Shown here piece by piece: positions 8,392 through 16,503 of a DNA stretch of 28,432 bases. The notes beneath the pieces are model-generated. The model did no database searches. It was given only the letters and a program-made list of their open reading frames with translations, and had not been told where the DNA came from. Source of the stretch: an uncultured Oceanospirillaceae bacterium (lineage in GTDB: Bacteria > Pseudomonadota > Gammaproteobacteria > Pseudomonadales > Oceanobacteraceae); the NCBI GenBank assembly GCA_937974825.1, contig CALJVD010000094.1, positions 1-28,432 on the forward strand, in the 5' to 3' direction. Position 1 is the first letter of the stretch; every line of letters starts with the position of its first letter. Position numbers and translations under genes: made by a program.

Positions 8392-8952
8392 ATGAAACAC
8401 TTATTAACCACACTTCTTCTTTCTTTATTCATCGCTGTGCCATCTCAAGCACTGACCATCAACGGTGTCGATGTTAAAGAAACAATGAGCTTAGATAACC
8501 AAGAACTAGTTTTGAACGGTGCTGGTGTTCGTACTAAGTGGTTTGTAGACGGTTATATTGCAGCACTATACCTAGCTGAAAAAACAACCGATGCAGAAGC
8601 TGTTATTGAAGCAGACGAGCCAATGGCTGTTAGCTTAATTATTACTTCTAACATGATTACACCAAAGCGTATGAGTGATTCTACCCGTGACGGTTTTGTT
8701 AGCTCAACCGGTGGTAACATCGAACCTATTGCTGACGAAGTTGACATGCTAATCTCAGCATTCAAAGACAGCGTTGAAGAAGGTGACGTGTTCAACCTAG
8801 TGTACAAACCAGAAACTGGTGTTACTGTTTACCGCAACGGTGAAGAAAAAACTCGCGTTGAAGGCTTAGAGTTTAAGAAAGCACTATTCGGTATTTGGAT
8901 TTCAGAGCGCGGTATTCAAAAGAAACTACGTCAACAAATGATGGGTTCTTAA
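8392..8952 (+). CDS. periplasmic chalcone-isomerase-like protein
   Basis: A 186-residue exported protein. The signal peptide MKHLLTTLLLSLFIAVPSQA is followed by a chalcone-isomerase-like domain with its usual features: LVLNGAGVRTKWFVDGYIAALYL near the N-terminus, MRMSDSTRDGF-like helix (ITPKRMSDSTRDGFVSS) and FKKALFGIWISE near the end. Bacterial members of this family are non-plant homologues with the same fold, and their substrates are mostly unknown; some may bind fatty acids or haem-like ligands. The RBS is AAGGAA before the ATG. The gene ends just before a symmetric terminator shared with the convergent protease gene. Confidence 0.85.
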   Translation: MKHLLTTLLLSLFIAVPSQALTINGVDVKETMSLDNQELVLNGAGVRTKWFVDGYIAALYLAEKTTDAEAVIEADEPMAVSLIITSNMITPKRMSDSTRDGFVSSTGGNIEPIADEVDMLISAFKDSVEEGDVFNLVYKPETGVTVYRNGEEKTRVEGLEFKKALFGIWISERGIQKKLRQQMMGS

Positions 8953-8967
8953 TTAAAACTCGCTCAC

Positions 8968-8993
8968 AAAAAAGCTGCCTAGGCAGCTTTTTT
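8968..8993. terminator. bidirectional intrinsic terminator
   Basis: A perfect 26-base palindrome with a GC-rich centre (GCTGCCTAGGCAGC) is flanked by A on the left and T on the right. Either strand therefore yields a hairpin followed by a U-run. It lies between the convergent ends of the chalcone-isomerase-like gene (8952) and the Lon-like protease gene (9011), and can terminate both. Confidence 0.85.
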
Positions 8994-9010
8994 TGTGTCT
9001 ATCAGTTTGT

Positions 9011-11395
9011 TTACTTGGCTTTCTTCTTATTCATCTCCGCAATTTCACGTAAGCGATCTATCACATCTTGGTTGATGCTGCCTTTAGTGAACTGACCGTT
9101 AGCTTTAATTTTTCCTGCAGGACGTTGCAGTAAAAGTTCCAGTGCTTGGTCAACATGATCAATGGCATAAATAAAGAACTTCCCGTCTTTAACCGCTTGT
9201 ACTACGTCATCATTGAGAATCAAGTTACGCTTGTTGGATGACGGCATAATAACGCCTTGATCACCAGTTAAACCACGCGCATCGCATAGGCGGAAGAACC
9301 CTTCGATTTTCTCATTAATACCGCCAATAGCTTGTACCTCACCGTGCTGGTTCATAGAGCCGGTAATGGCTAAGTTTTGGGCAATAGGTGCTTTAATAAG
9401 CGCAGAAATCAAGCATACCAGTTCGGCCACCGAGGCACTGTCACCATCGATATAACCGTACGATTGCTCCATAGCTAAATGGGCGGTGACCGCTAAAGGA
9501 AACTCTTGTGCGTAGCGGTTACCAAGGTAGCCACTTAAAATCATTACCCCTTTTGAGTGAATGGCTTGGCCTAAACTGGCTTCACGTTCAATGTCGACCA
9601 CGCCCAAGGTGCCAGGGTAAACCGTGGCGGTAATACGGGCAGGGGAACCAAAACTAGTGTCGCCTAACGACATAACGGTTAAACCGTTAATTTTCCCCGT
9701 GGCATGACCTTGGGTTTCAAGTAATACCGTGCCATCGACCATTTGCTCAAACAGTTTGTCATAGACGCGGCTGGTACGCTCTTTTTTAGCGCTTAATGCA
9801 CGTGAGATATGATGGCCGTCTATCAGCTCCTCGCCGGCGAGCTTACGAATAAAGTCTGCCTCTGCCAGCAACTCAAATTGCTCTCCGATGCGGGCACTTA
9901 ATAAGTCTTGTTGGTCGGCAAGTTTGGCACTGTAGCGCACCATGCGTTGCACTGCAGACAATGTAAGGTCGGCATACCCTTGCTCATTAATACGGTGCTT
10001 AAGCAAGCGTGCATAGGCTTGTAGGTAATCTTTAGTTAGGGGTAAGTCACTGTCAAAATCGACGACCGTACGGAATAAACGACGAAAATCTTCATCGTAC
10101 TCTTGCAGTAGGTAATAAATCTGACGACTGCCCACCAATACCAGTTTTACATTCAGAGGAATTATTTCTGGTAGTAGAGTGGTGGTATGAATCAGTCCGT
10201 AATCAGAAAACGGAGACTCCATTTTCAACTGTTGTGATTGTAAAGCACGTTTAAGTGCTTCCCACACTAACGGCTCGGTTAGCACCTTTTCAACGTCTAA
10301 TACTAAATAACCACCATTGGCTTTATGTAATGCCCCAGGGCTGATGTTTCGGTAATTAGTAACTAAGGTACCTTGGTCACTGGCGTATTCAATACGTCCA
10401 AATAAATTGGCATAGCCTGGGTGAGGTTCGAAAATAACCGGCGCACCGCTGCCTTCATTATGAAAGGTCACAATATTGGGCAATAAACTGTCTTCTAATA
10501 TATTGCGCTTAATATATTCATCACGTACTTCTAATAAGCGCTCTTCTACCAGCTCTTCCATAATTAAGCGGGGTAGGTACTCTTGCAGTTGGCTTAAATA
10601 ACCAATAACACCTTCGTGTGACTTAAAACCTTCATGGAAGGGCTTAAGTAGGGGCGTAATGGCGTTACCAACAGTTTCATGATTAAGCTGGCGCAACTGA
10701 TTGCTGCTTTCACGTTTCCATTGTGGCAGTTCAGATAGCTGATCACTTAACAGCTGTTCAAGCTCACCAATATTGTTATGAAAAGCGTTTTTCTCTTCTT
10801 CGCTTAATTGGGCAAACTCAGTCTCATCTAAGGCTTTACCATCATTAATGGGCGTAAAGCTGATGGTGCTAGAGTCTCTAAATACTGCCACGCCACGCTT
10901 GTGCGCCTCACGTTCGACCGTTTCGATGGCCTTGTCGTAACGACGGTTAAAGACATAATCAATGGCTGATTTTTTTTGCTGATAAGCCGGGTGCTCAAAT
11001 ACCGCTGGGAAACTTGCCAGTAATTGATCGATAAGCTCGTTAATAAGCTCTTTAAAGGTATTGGCCTGATCGGCAGAAAACTCTAACGCTAAAGGCTCGC
11101 GAGGGTTTTTAAAGTTATTAATATAGCACCAAGCACTGGGTGTTTCTTGGCGTTTCGCCTCGCTCTTTAAAAAATCTTGAACGTAAGACGAGCGCCCCGT
11201 GCCGGTGTCACCCATAACAAAAATGTTATAGCCGGGACGCTGCATTGCCACACCAAACTGTAAGGCATTAACGGCGCGATCTTGTCCCAAGACCCCATGG
11301 AAGGGCTTAAGTGTTTTGGTGCTTTTGAATGAGAAAGTAGAACTTGGAATTTTTTGTGTGATTGCTTGTGCAGAGAGCGGTGCAATTTTAGCCAT
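9011..11395 (-). CDS. Lon-like ATP-dependent protease (AAA_32 plus Lon C-terminal protease domain)
   Basis: A 794-residue cytoplasmic protease related to Lon but without the classical Lon N-terminal domain. A P-loop-like GDTGTGRS lies at 62-69, with R68 where Lys is usual. A long insertion rich in charged helices spans about 130-300. Further ATPase elements follow, including YLVLDVEKVL, which looks like a Walker B with Asp-Val-Glu. The C-terminal protease domain carries the Lon Ser-Lys dyad: S653 in DGDSASVAEL and K696 in IGGINEKIEG, 43 residues apart as in E. coli Lon (S679/K722). The protein ends with a basic tail. This architecture matches the large LonC/YcbZ-like group; substrates are not known. 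It is the only gene on its strand for several kilobases. Confidence 0.88.
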   Translation of the reverse strand: MAKIAPLSAQAITQKIPSSTFSFKSTKTLKPFHGVLGQDRAVNALQFGVAMQRPGYNIFVMGDTGTGRSSYVQDFLKSEAKRQETPSAWCYINNFKNPREPLALEFSADQANTFKELINELIDQLLASFPAVFEHPAYQQKKSAIDYVFNRRYDKAIETVEREAHKRGVAVFRDSSTISFTPINDGKALDETEFAQLSEEEKNAFHNNIGELEQLLSDQLSELPQWKRESSNQLRQLNHETVGNAITPLLKPFHEGFKSHEGVIGYLSQLQEYLPRLIMEELVEERLLEVRDEYIKRNILEDSLLPNIVTFHNEGSGAPVIFEPHPGYANLFGRIEYASDQGTLVTNYRNISPGALHKANGGYLVLDVEKVLTEPLVWEALKRALQSQQLKMESPFSDYGLIHTTTLLPEIIPLNVKLVLVGSRQIYYLLQEYDEDFRRLFRTVVDFDSDLPLTKDYLQAYARLLKHRINEQGYADLTLSAVQRMVRYSAKLADQQDLLSARIGEQFELLAEADFIRKLAGEELIDGHHISRALSAKKERTSRVYDKLFEQMVDGTVLLETQGHATGKINGLTVMSLGDTSFGSPARITATVYPGTLGVVDIEREASLGQAIHSKGVMILSGYLGNRYAQEFPLAVTAHLAMEQSYGYIDGDSASVAELVCLISALIKAPIAQNLAITGSMNQHGEVQAIGGINEKIEGFFRLCDARGLTGDQGVIMPSSNKRNLILNDDVVQAVKDGKFFIYAIDHVDQALELLLQRPAGKIKANGQFTKGSINQDVIDRLREIAEMNKKKAK

Positions 11396-11520
11396 AGTAG
11401 GAATACATCGAAAAATAAAACGCTAGTCTAGCAAGTAAAGCGATGCACGTTAAATTAAGGCTTGAAATAAATACGATTTTCGTTAAGATGCCGGCCAGTC
11501 TTGAACATTAAGACGTCTTT

Positions 11521-11637
11521 GTGGTGGCCCTTATTGGTTCCCTCGCAATGATAAGTCATAAACCCCGCCAGGTCCGGAAGGAAGCAACGGTAGTGACCGA
11601 CTCATGTGCCGAGGTGATGCTAGTAGGGGCCATCTCC
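11521..11637 (+). ncRNA. ffs: 4.5S signal recognition particle RNA
   Basis: This is the bacterial small SRP RNA, which with Ffh targets nascent inner-membrane proteins. The apical domain at about 11571-11586 reads GGTCCGGAAGGAAGCA, identical to the E. coli 4.5S core including the GGAA tetraloop. The ends pair (GGTGGCCC at 11523-11530 with GGGGCCATC at 11626-11634), giving the long single hairpin. TTGGTTCC near 11534 and GTGCCGAGGTGATGC near 11607 match the family. A T-run at 11639-11643 can terminate it. The exact 5' end is estimated from pairing. Upstream, TTGAAA and TAAGAT spaced 16 apart (11462-11489) could be a promoter, but they lie somewhat far from the predicted 5' end. The placement just before dnaX is common in gammaproteobacteria. 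Confidence 0.93.
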
Positions 11638-11714
11638 ATTTTTACACTGACATTATTCTTATTACAGGTTATCATGCCTGCATTATTTACTTTGTTGGTT
11701 GGTAAAAAATTCAG

Positions 11715-13727
11715 ATGAATTATCAGGTACTTGCACGCAAATGGCGCCCTCGCTTCTTCGATGAAATGGTAGGGCAAGAACACGTTCTGCGCGCGCTCAT
11801 CAATTCTCTAAATAACCAGCAGCTACACCATGCTTACCTGTTTACTGGTACTCGCGGTGTCGGTAAAACCACCATCGCCCGAATCTTAGCTAAGTGTCTT
11901 AACTGTGAAGAAGGCATCAGTGCGCGTCCATGTGGTGAATGTGGATCTTGTAAAGAAATTTCTGAAGGACGTTTTGTCGATTTAATCGAAGTAGACGCGG
12001 CTTCTCGCACACGCGTAGAAGACACTCGTGAACTACTAGAAAACGTTCAATACGCGCCCACTCGTGGCCGTTATAAAGTCTATCTAATTGACGAAGTTCA
12101 TATGCTCTCTACCCACAGTTTTAACGCACTGCTTAAAACTCTGGAAGAACCGCCTGCGCATGTGAAGTTCTTATTAGCAACAACCGACCCACAAAAACTT
12201 CCTATCACGGTTTTATCACGTTGTTTGCAGTTCAACTTAAAGAACATGCCAGCCGAAAAAATCGTCGATTACCTTCACACCATTCTTAACGCTGAAAAAG
12301 TACAGTACGAAGAACCAGCGTTATGGCAACTTGGTCGTGCAGCTCAAGGCAGTATGCGCGATGCGTTAAGTTTAACCGACCAAGCCATTGCCTACGGCGA
12401 AGGCTTTATTAGTGAAGATAATGTCCACGCCATGTTAGGTACCATGGACAGAGGGCGACTCTTTAAAATTGCCGAAGTCATGGCAAAAGCCGATGCTTCA
12501 GCTGTTATGGCTGAAATTGATAGCATGGCTGAGCACAGCCCTGATTATGACGAGGTGATTCAAGGGCTTTTAACCATCTGGCATAAAGTGGCGTTAGGGC
12601 AAGTAGTACCTGCAGCCATTGATAACAGCGAAGGTGAGCGCGAAGCCATCTTAGCGCTAGCAGAAGCCATGCAACCAGAAGACGTACAGCTGTACTATCA
12701 AATTGGTGTCAGTGGTCGTGCCGACCTCGCTTTAGCACCGAATGCGCGTCAAGGCTTTGAAATGCTTGTGCTGCGAATGCTGGCGTTTCGTCCCGTAACT
12801 GAAGCTCCGGTCGACTTAGACTTAACGACCGCATTGCAAAAAAAAAAGCTAATTAATCAGTCTCAGCCAAGCACGGCTGAACCCCATTCTTCTGTTGAAG
12901 CCTCAGTTGAGAATCAAGCGTCGGTTGAGCCTGTTGCTGAGCCTACTGCGCCAGAAACCCCCACCGTTGAAGACAGTGTAGAAAAAGCCAGTACACAGGC
13001 AGATGAACCTCTAACTCAGCCAGAGTCAATCTCAACTATAGAACAGCCAACAATCAACAACGATAACGCTCAGACACAAGAAAGCACCGCTATTGAGTCT
13101 AAACCAGAAACAGTTGAGCCCATCAGTGAAGCGGCTACACAGCAGGCAGAGCAAAACGATACTGCCTTAGATAATGAAGACAATAACGACAATTTAGAAA
13201 GCATTAGTCAGCAAATTGATGAAGTCTTTAGTGAAGACGCATCCAGTCAGCCCGTTGAGCCTGAAATCGTTACAGAAAACACTACAGAAGAAACTCAAAC
13301 CGCTCCTGAAGAAGCACAAGAGCCCGTCAAGATAGATCTAGCTCCGTTGAGCGTCGAAAACTGGTGGCAATGGGTTGCTGCACTACCTTTAGAAGGCTTT
13401 ACGCAATCGATTGCCAGCAACCTGGTCTTGGCGAAAGTTGAAAATCATGACTACTACTTTGATTTGCACCCAGACCAAAGTTTCTTATTTAACAAGTCGC
13501 AACAATACGATATTGAACAAGCGCTCAGATTATCTATCTCAGACGCCAATGTTATTATTACTATTCAAGAACCAACTATGGAATCACCGGCTGAGCGCGA
13601 TGAGCGCTTACTGGCCGATTCGCGAGTGTTGGCGCAACAAGCACTAGAGACAGACAGTTTAGTGCAACGAATAGTGCAAGAATTTGATGGGCGAGTCATA
13701 GAAGCAACGGTACGCCCCGTCAGTTAA
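11715..13727 (+). CDS. dnaX: DNA polymerase III subunits tau/gamma
   Basis: DnaX is the clamp-loader motor; tau also ties the polymerase cores to the DnaB helicase. The 670-residue tau frame opens MNYQVLARKWRPRFFDEMVG and has Walker A GTRGVGKT at 45-52. It has the zinc cysteines C64, C73, C76 and C79 at the same positions as in E. coli, Walker B in VYLIDEVHM, and the SRC motif. Domain III ends near residue 370. A long acidic, low-complexity linker (about 380-550, rich in Glu, Pro, Thr and Ser) precedes the C-terminal polymerase-binding domain (LSVENWWQWVAALPLEGF onwards). A run of ten A then G at codons 375-378 could yield a shorter gamma product. The gene leads the dnaX-ybaB-recR-rnd cluster. 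Confidence 0.96.
   Translation: MNYQVLARKWRPRFFDEMVGQEHVLRALINSLNNQQLHHAYLFTGTRGVGKTTIARILAKCLNCEEGISARPCGECGSCKEISEGRFVDLIEVDAASRTRVEDTRELLENVQYAPTRGRYKVYLIDEVHMLSTHSFNALLKTLEEPPAHVKFLLATTDPQKLPITVLSRCLQFNLKNMPAEKIVDYLHTILNAEKVQYEEPALWQLGRAAQGSMRDALSLTDQAIAYGEGFISEDNVHAMLGTMDRGRLFKIAEVMAKADASAVMAEIDSMAEHSPDYDEVIQGLLTIWHKVALGQVVPAAIDNSEGEREAILALAEAMQPEDVQLYYQIGVSGRADLALAPNARQGFEMLVLRMLAFRPVTEAPVDLDLTTALQKKKLINQSQPSTAEPHSSVEASVENQASVEPVAEPTAPETPTVEDSVEKASTQADEPLTQPESISTIEQPTINNDNAQTQESTAIESKPETVEPISEAATQQAEQNDTALDNEDNNDNLESISQQIDEVFSEDASSQPVEPEIVTENTTEETQTAPEEAQEPVKIDLAPLSVENWWQWVAALPLEGFTQSIASNLVLAKVENHDYYFDLHPDQSFLFNKSQQYDIEQALRLSISDANVIITIQEPTMESPAERDERLLADSRVLAQQALETDSLVQRIVQEFDGRVIEATVRPVS
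12838..12848 (+). promoter_or_regulatory. candidate dnaX frameshift / slippage site (A10 G)
   Basis: Ten A are followed by G, read in frame as CAA AAA AAA AAG (Q375 K K K). A -1 shift on AAA AAG gives Ala-Asn and then TAA at 12854-12856, a product of 380 residues. A +1 shift gives TAA at 12850-12852. Either outcome ends the protein at the close of domain III, the gamma size. E. coli uses A AAA AAG at the equivalent place, and Thermus uses transcriptional slippage on A9. Confidence 0.7.
12863..12880 (+). promoter_or_regulatory. stem-loop downstream of the dnaX slippery run
   Basis: TCAGCC, a six-base loop AAGCAC and GGCTGA form a perfect six-pair hairpin that begins 15 bases after the G of the A10G run. 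This is further downstream than the E. coli stimulatory hairpin, so a role in frameshifting is possible but uncertain. Confidence 0.35.
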
Positions 13728-13764
13728 CTAAAAATATACAACCGTCAGTTTAGAGGAACATATT

Positions 13765-14091
13765 ATGATGAAAGGTGGCATGGGCAACCTAATGAAACAA
13801 GCGCAAAAGATGCAAGAGCAAATGCAACGTGCGCAAGCAGAGCTCGCTGAAGCCGAAGTGGTCGGTGAATCAGGTGCAGGCTTAGTAAAAATCTGCATGA
13901 ATGGCCGTCATGATGTTAAACGCGTTGAAATTGACGATGCCGTTATGGGTGAAGACAAAGACATGTTAGAAGACTTAGTGGCTGCAGCGGTCAATGATGC
14001 TGTGCGTAAAATTGAAGAGCGCAACCAAGAACAAATGAGCAAATTAACCGCTGGTATGGGCTTACCTGCAGGTATGAAACTCCCATTCTAA
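13765..14091 (+). CDS. ybaB: YbaB/EbfC nucleoid-associated protein
   Basis: A small DNA-binding dimer that coats the nucleoid and may modulate gene expression. Its 108 residues show the family pattern: KGGMGNLMKQAQKMQEQMQR helix, GAGLVKICMNGRHDVKRVEID strands, LEDLVAAAVNDAVRKIEE helix and a C-terminal GMGLPAGMKLPF. The RBS is AGAGGAA, eight bases or so before the ATG. It lies 37 bases after dnaX and one base before recR, the usual dnaX-ybaB-recR arrangement. Confidence 0.95.
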   Translation: MMKGGMGNLMKQAQKMQEQMQRAQAELAEAEVVGESGAGLVKICMNGRHDVKRVEIDDAVMGEDKDMLEDLVAAAVNDAVRKIEERNQEQMSKLTAGMGLPAGMKLPF

Positions 14092-14092
14092 T

Positions 14093-14617
14093 ATGCTGCC
14101 CTCTGCTTACCACCAGTTAGTGCAAGCGCTCGATCAGTTACCGACCATTGGCACGAAAGCGGCTGAGCGATTAGCACAGCACATATTAAATACTGGTCAG
14201 CTACAGCCGCTGCTACAGGCTCTGTCGGCGGCTGACGCAGAAATACAACGGTGTAAGCAATGTCAAAGTTACAGCGTAGACGAACACTGTCTGCTCTGTA
14301 CTGACCCACAAAGAGAGCAAGAGAAAATACTGGTTGTGGCTAATGTTAATCATCAGCAATTAGCAGAAGAGCAGGGGTGGAAAGGCACATATTTTGTGTT
14401 GCATGGTTTGCTATCCCCTATGGTTGGTATCGGTCCGAATCAACTAGCCATTGCACAACTGCAGCGGTTGTTAAGCCAACAACCAATACAACAAGTAATT
14501 ATAGCCCTAGAAGACAACGCCGAAGGGCGAGCGACTAGCCAATTTATTCAGTCTTTACCAGAACTCGCAGCGATTAACGTTCAAGCAATCAGCTGGAAAC
14601 ATTGGATAGCCCACTAA
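14093..14617 (+). CDS. recR: short, divergent RecR-like recombination protein
   Basis: RecR acts with RecO and RecF in loading RecA at gaps. The position after ybaB and the layout identify this as RecR: an N-terminal helix-hairpin-helix (LPTIGTKAAERLA, 16-28), a C4 zinc finger (C54, C57, C66, C69) and a Toprim core (YFVLHGLLSPMVGIGP, 100-115). It is unusual in three ways. It has only 174 residues against about 200. The Toprim glutamate of the usual VVES motif is replaced (VVAN, A83). It stops at SWKHWIAH, without the conserved C-terminal stretch that contains GVPxGGELE and the final arginine region. No other frame downstream encodes that tail, as rnd starts eight bases later. It is likely a real truncation rather than a sequencing error. 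Function may be altered or reduced. Confidence 0.82.
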   Translation: MLPSAYHQLVQALDQLPTIGTKAAERLAQHILNTGQLQPLLQALSAADAEIQRCKQCQSYSVDEHCLLCTDPQREQEKILVVANVNHQQLAEEQGWKGTYFVLHGLLSPMVGIGPNQLAIAQLQRLLSQQPIQQVIIALEDNAEGRATSQFIQSLPELAAINVQAISWKHWIAH

Positions 14618-14625
14618 GGCCAAAC

Positions 14626-15801
14626 ATGAATCAACACGACATACCTCAGCCAGTTTGGATTACCACTAACGCTGAGCTAGCCAACAGTTGCCAACAATGG
14701 TTGAACGAACCATTTTTAGCGCTGGATACAGAGTTTATTCGAACCAATACTTTTTACCCAATCGCTGGTTTATTTCAGGTTGCCGACAGCCAACACAGCT
14801 ATTTGATTGATCCGTTAGAAATTGACGAATGGCAGCCCTTTGCTGACTTGTTAACTCACCCAAATGTTATTAAAGTTTTTCATGCATGCCCTGAAGACCT
14901 TGAAGTATGTCGTCGCTTAACCGGTGTTCTACCTAGCCCATTAGCGGATACACAAATTGCCGCTGCTTTAGCAGGGTTAGGCAGTAACCTTGGATTCCAA
15001 AAGCTGTTAGAAGAAATATTAGATATTCATCTTCCAAAAGAAGAAACGCGCTCTAATTGGCTGCAACGACCCTTATCCGATAATCAGGTTATCTATGCCG
15101 TTGCTGACGTTCACTTCTTGTATCAGCTGTACCCAAAGCTAGTGTCTATGTTACAAACGCTCGGACGTGACGAATGGTTGATGGAAGACTGTCAACGTCT
15201 GCTTTTGCAATCGGATCGTGCTGATCAGCCAGAATATTACTTCAAGCGCTTTAAACAAAAATGGAAAATGAAAGCTCAGCAGTTATTCTTACTGCAAGAG
15301 CTTTCATTATGGCGTGAACACAAAGCCAGACTAGAAAACGTGCCTAGAAATAACGTCATCGACAGTAATTCGTTATGGAATATGGCGTTCTATAAGGCTC
15401 AGACCAAAGAGCAAATTATTCAGTCCGGTGTTAAACCATATTTAGTGCGCAAGTACAAAGATGAGCTTATTCCTCTTATCGAAAACCGACTAACAGTCGG
15501 GCAAAAAAAATGGCCACCTTTGGCCGCCAGACCTTTGAGTATTGGCGCAGGTAAACTTTACAAAGCCATCAAAAAAACCGTTAAAAGCACTGCAGATACA
15601 TTAAATATTCCCGCCGAATTATTGGCCGGCAAGAAAAGCCTAGAAGCCTTATTACGCTCAGGTTACCCCGATGGTACTTATGAGCTACCGCCGGGCTTGT
15701 TAGGCTGGCGTGAAGCAGTAATAGGACATAAACTACTGGATCAATTAGAAGCCACACAGGCTAAGCATACAGAGAGTCAGCATGACGAAAATATTGTGTG
15801 A
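14626..15801 (+). CDS. rnd: ribonuclease D
   Basis: A 3'-to-5' exoribonuclease that trims tRNA and other stable RNA precursors. The DEDD catalytic set is visible: D34 and E36 in LALDTEFIRTNTF, the Asp in FHACPEDLEVC, and the YAVAD motif (exo III) before HFLYQLY. Two HRDC-like helical regions follow in the C-terminal half, as usual for RNase D. From ATG 14626 the protein has 391 residues. AAGG ends six bases before that ATG. An in-frame TTG at 14602 would begin inside recR and lacks support. The last 20 bases overlap ycgL, indicating co-transcription. Confidence 0.92.
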   Translation: MNQHDIPQPVWITTNAELANSCQQWLNEPFLALDTEFIRTNTFYPIAGLFQVADSQHSYLIDPLEIDEWQPFADLLTHPNVIKVFHACPEDLEVCRRLTGVLPSPLADTQIAAALAGLGSNLGFQKLLEEILDIHLPKEETRSNWLQRPLSDNQVIYAVADVHFLYQLYPKLVSMLQTLGRDEWLMEDCQRLLLQSDRADQPEYYFKRFKQKWKMKAQQLFLLQELSLWREHKARLENVPRNNVIDSNSLWNMAFYKAQTKEQIIQSGVKPYLVRKYKDELIPLIENRLTVGQKKWPPLAARPLSIGAGKLYKAIKKTVKSTADTLNIPAELLAGKKSLEALLRSGYPDGTYELPPGLLGWREAVIGHKLLDQLEATQAKHTESQHDENIV

Positions 15802-16063
15802 CGTATACAAAAGCCCTAAAAAACCCGAAACCTATCTTTACGTGAGTAGAGAAGACCAGCTAACACGTGTGCCAGAAGCACTGTTAGAAACCTTTGGTAA
15901 GCCAGAGCGTGCGTTAATTATTGTACTAACAGAAGACAAAAAATTAGCACGAGTAGAAGCTAAAAAAGTGATGGCAGCCTTAAAAGAGCAAGGTTTTTAT
16001 TTACAAATGCCGCCGGTAGAAGAACTACCTAAGCTCGATCTTTTTTATAAGCTGGATAAATAA
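15782..16063 (+). CDS. ycgL: YcgL-domain protein
   Basis: A 93-residue cytoplasmic protein of the YcgL (DUF709) family. The pattern CDVYKSPKKPETYLYV, RVPEALLETFGKP, and ALKEQGFYLQMPP matches E. coli YcgL along its length. The family has a known small alpha/beta fold but no settled function. It often sits next to rnd in gammaproteobacteria, as here, overlapping the rnd end by 20 bases and meeting ycgN in a TAATG junction. Confidence 0.92.
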   Translation: MTKILCDVYKSPKKPETYLYVSREDQLTRVPEALLETFGKPERALIIVLTEDKKLARVEAKKVMAALKEQGFYLQMPPVEELPKLDLFYKLDK

Positions 16064-16503
16064 TGAGCAACAGACTATTTTGGCAGACTAAAAAACTGCA
16101 TGAAATGACCAAAGAAGAGTGGGAGTCATTGTGTGATGGCTGTGGTCTTTGTTGTCTGCAAAAACTGCAAGACGATGAAACCAACGATATCTATTACACC
16201 AATTTACATTGCCATTATTTAGACACAACTAATAATCATTGCACGACTTATCAAGACCGACATGAAAAAGTACCTGAGTGCGTTTGGTTAACCCCTGATC
16301 AAGCGCATGAGTTTAAATGGTTGCCCAGAACCTGCGCTTATCGTTTATTAGCGTCAGGTAAAGATCTATACCCTTGGCACCCTTTGATTTCTGGTAACAA
16401 AGAAAGTGTACATAAAGCCGGCATTACCATGCGTGGTAAGAGCGTGGCTGATAAAACCGTCCCTGAAGCATATTGGCAGGATCATATTATATGGAAGGCA
16501 TGA
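16063..16503 (+). CDS. ycgN: YcgN-family cysteine-cluster protein (UPF0260)
   Basis: A 146-residue protein with the YkgJ/YcgN-type cysteine pattern. It has CDGCGLCC near residues 23-30, then HCHYLDTTNNHCTTY and VPECVWL, and a conserved CAYRLLASGKDLYPWHPLISG. The cysteines probably bind zinc or an Fe-S cluster, but the biochemical role is unknown. The start shares its A with the ycgL stop (TAATG), and the end overlaps the next gene, so all three are read from one transcript. Confidence 0.92.
   Translation: MSNRLFWQTKKLHEMTKEEWESLCDGCGLCCLQKLQDDETNDIYYTNLHCHYLDTTNNHCTTYQDRHEKVPECVWLTPDQAHEFKWLPRTCAYRLLASGKDLYPWHPLISGNKESVHKAGITMRGKSVADKTVPEAYWQDHIIWKA

Noticed and set aside
11521..11718. 65-residue open frame across the ffs region
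   Set aside because: It covers the 4.5S RNA, whose conserved GGTCCGGAAGGAAGCA core and end pairing explain the sequence; there is no family match or RBS.
13718..13750. Nine-base direct repeat CCGTCAGTT between dnaX and ybaB
   Set aside because: Two short copies 24 bases apart, one inside the dnaX end, can arise by chance and have no associated structure.
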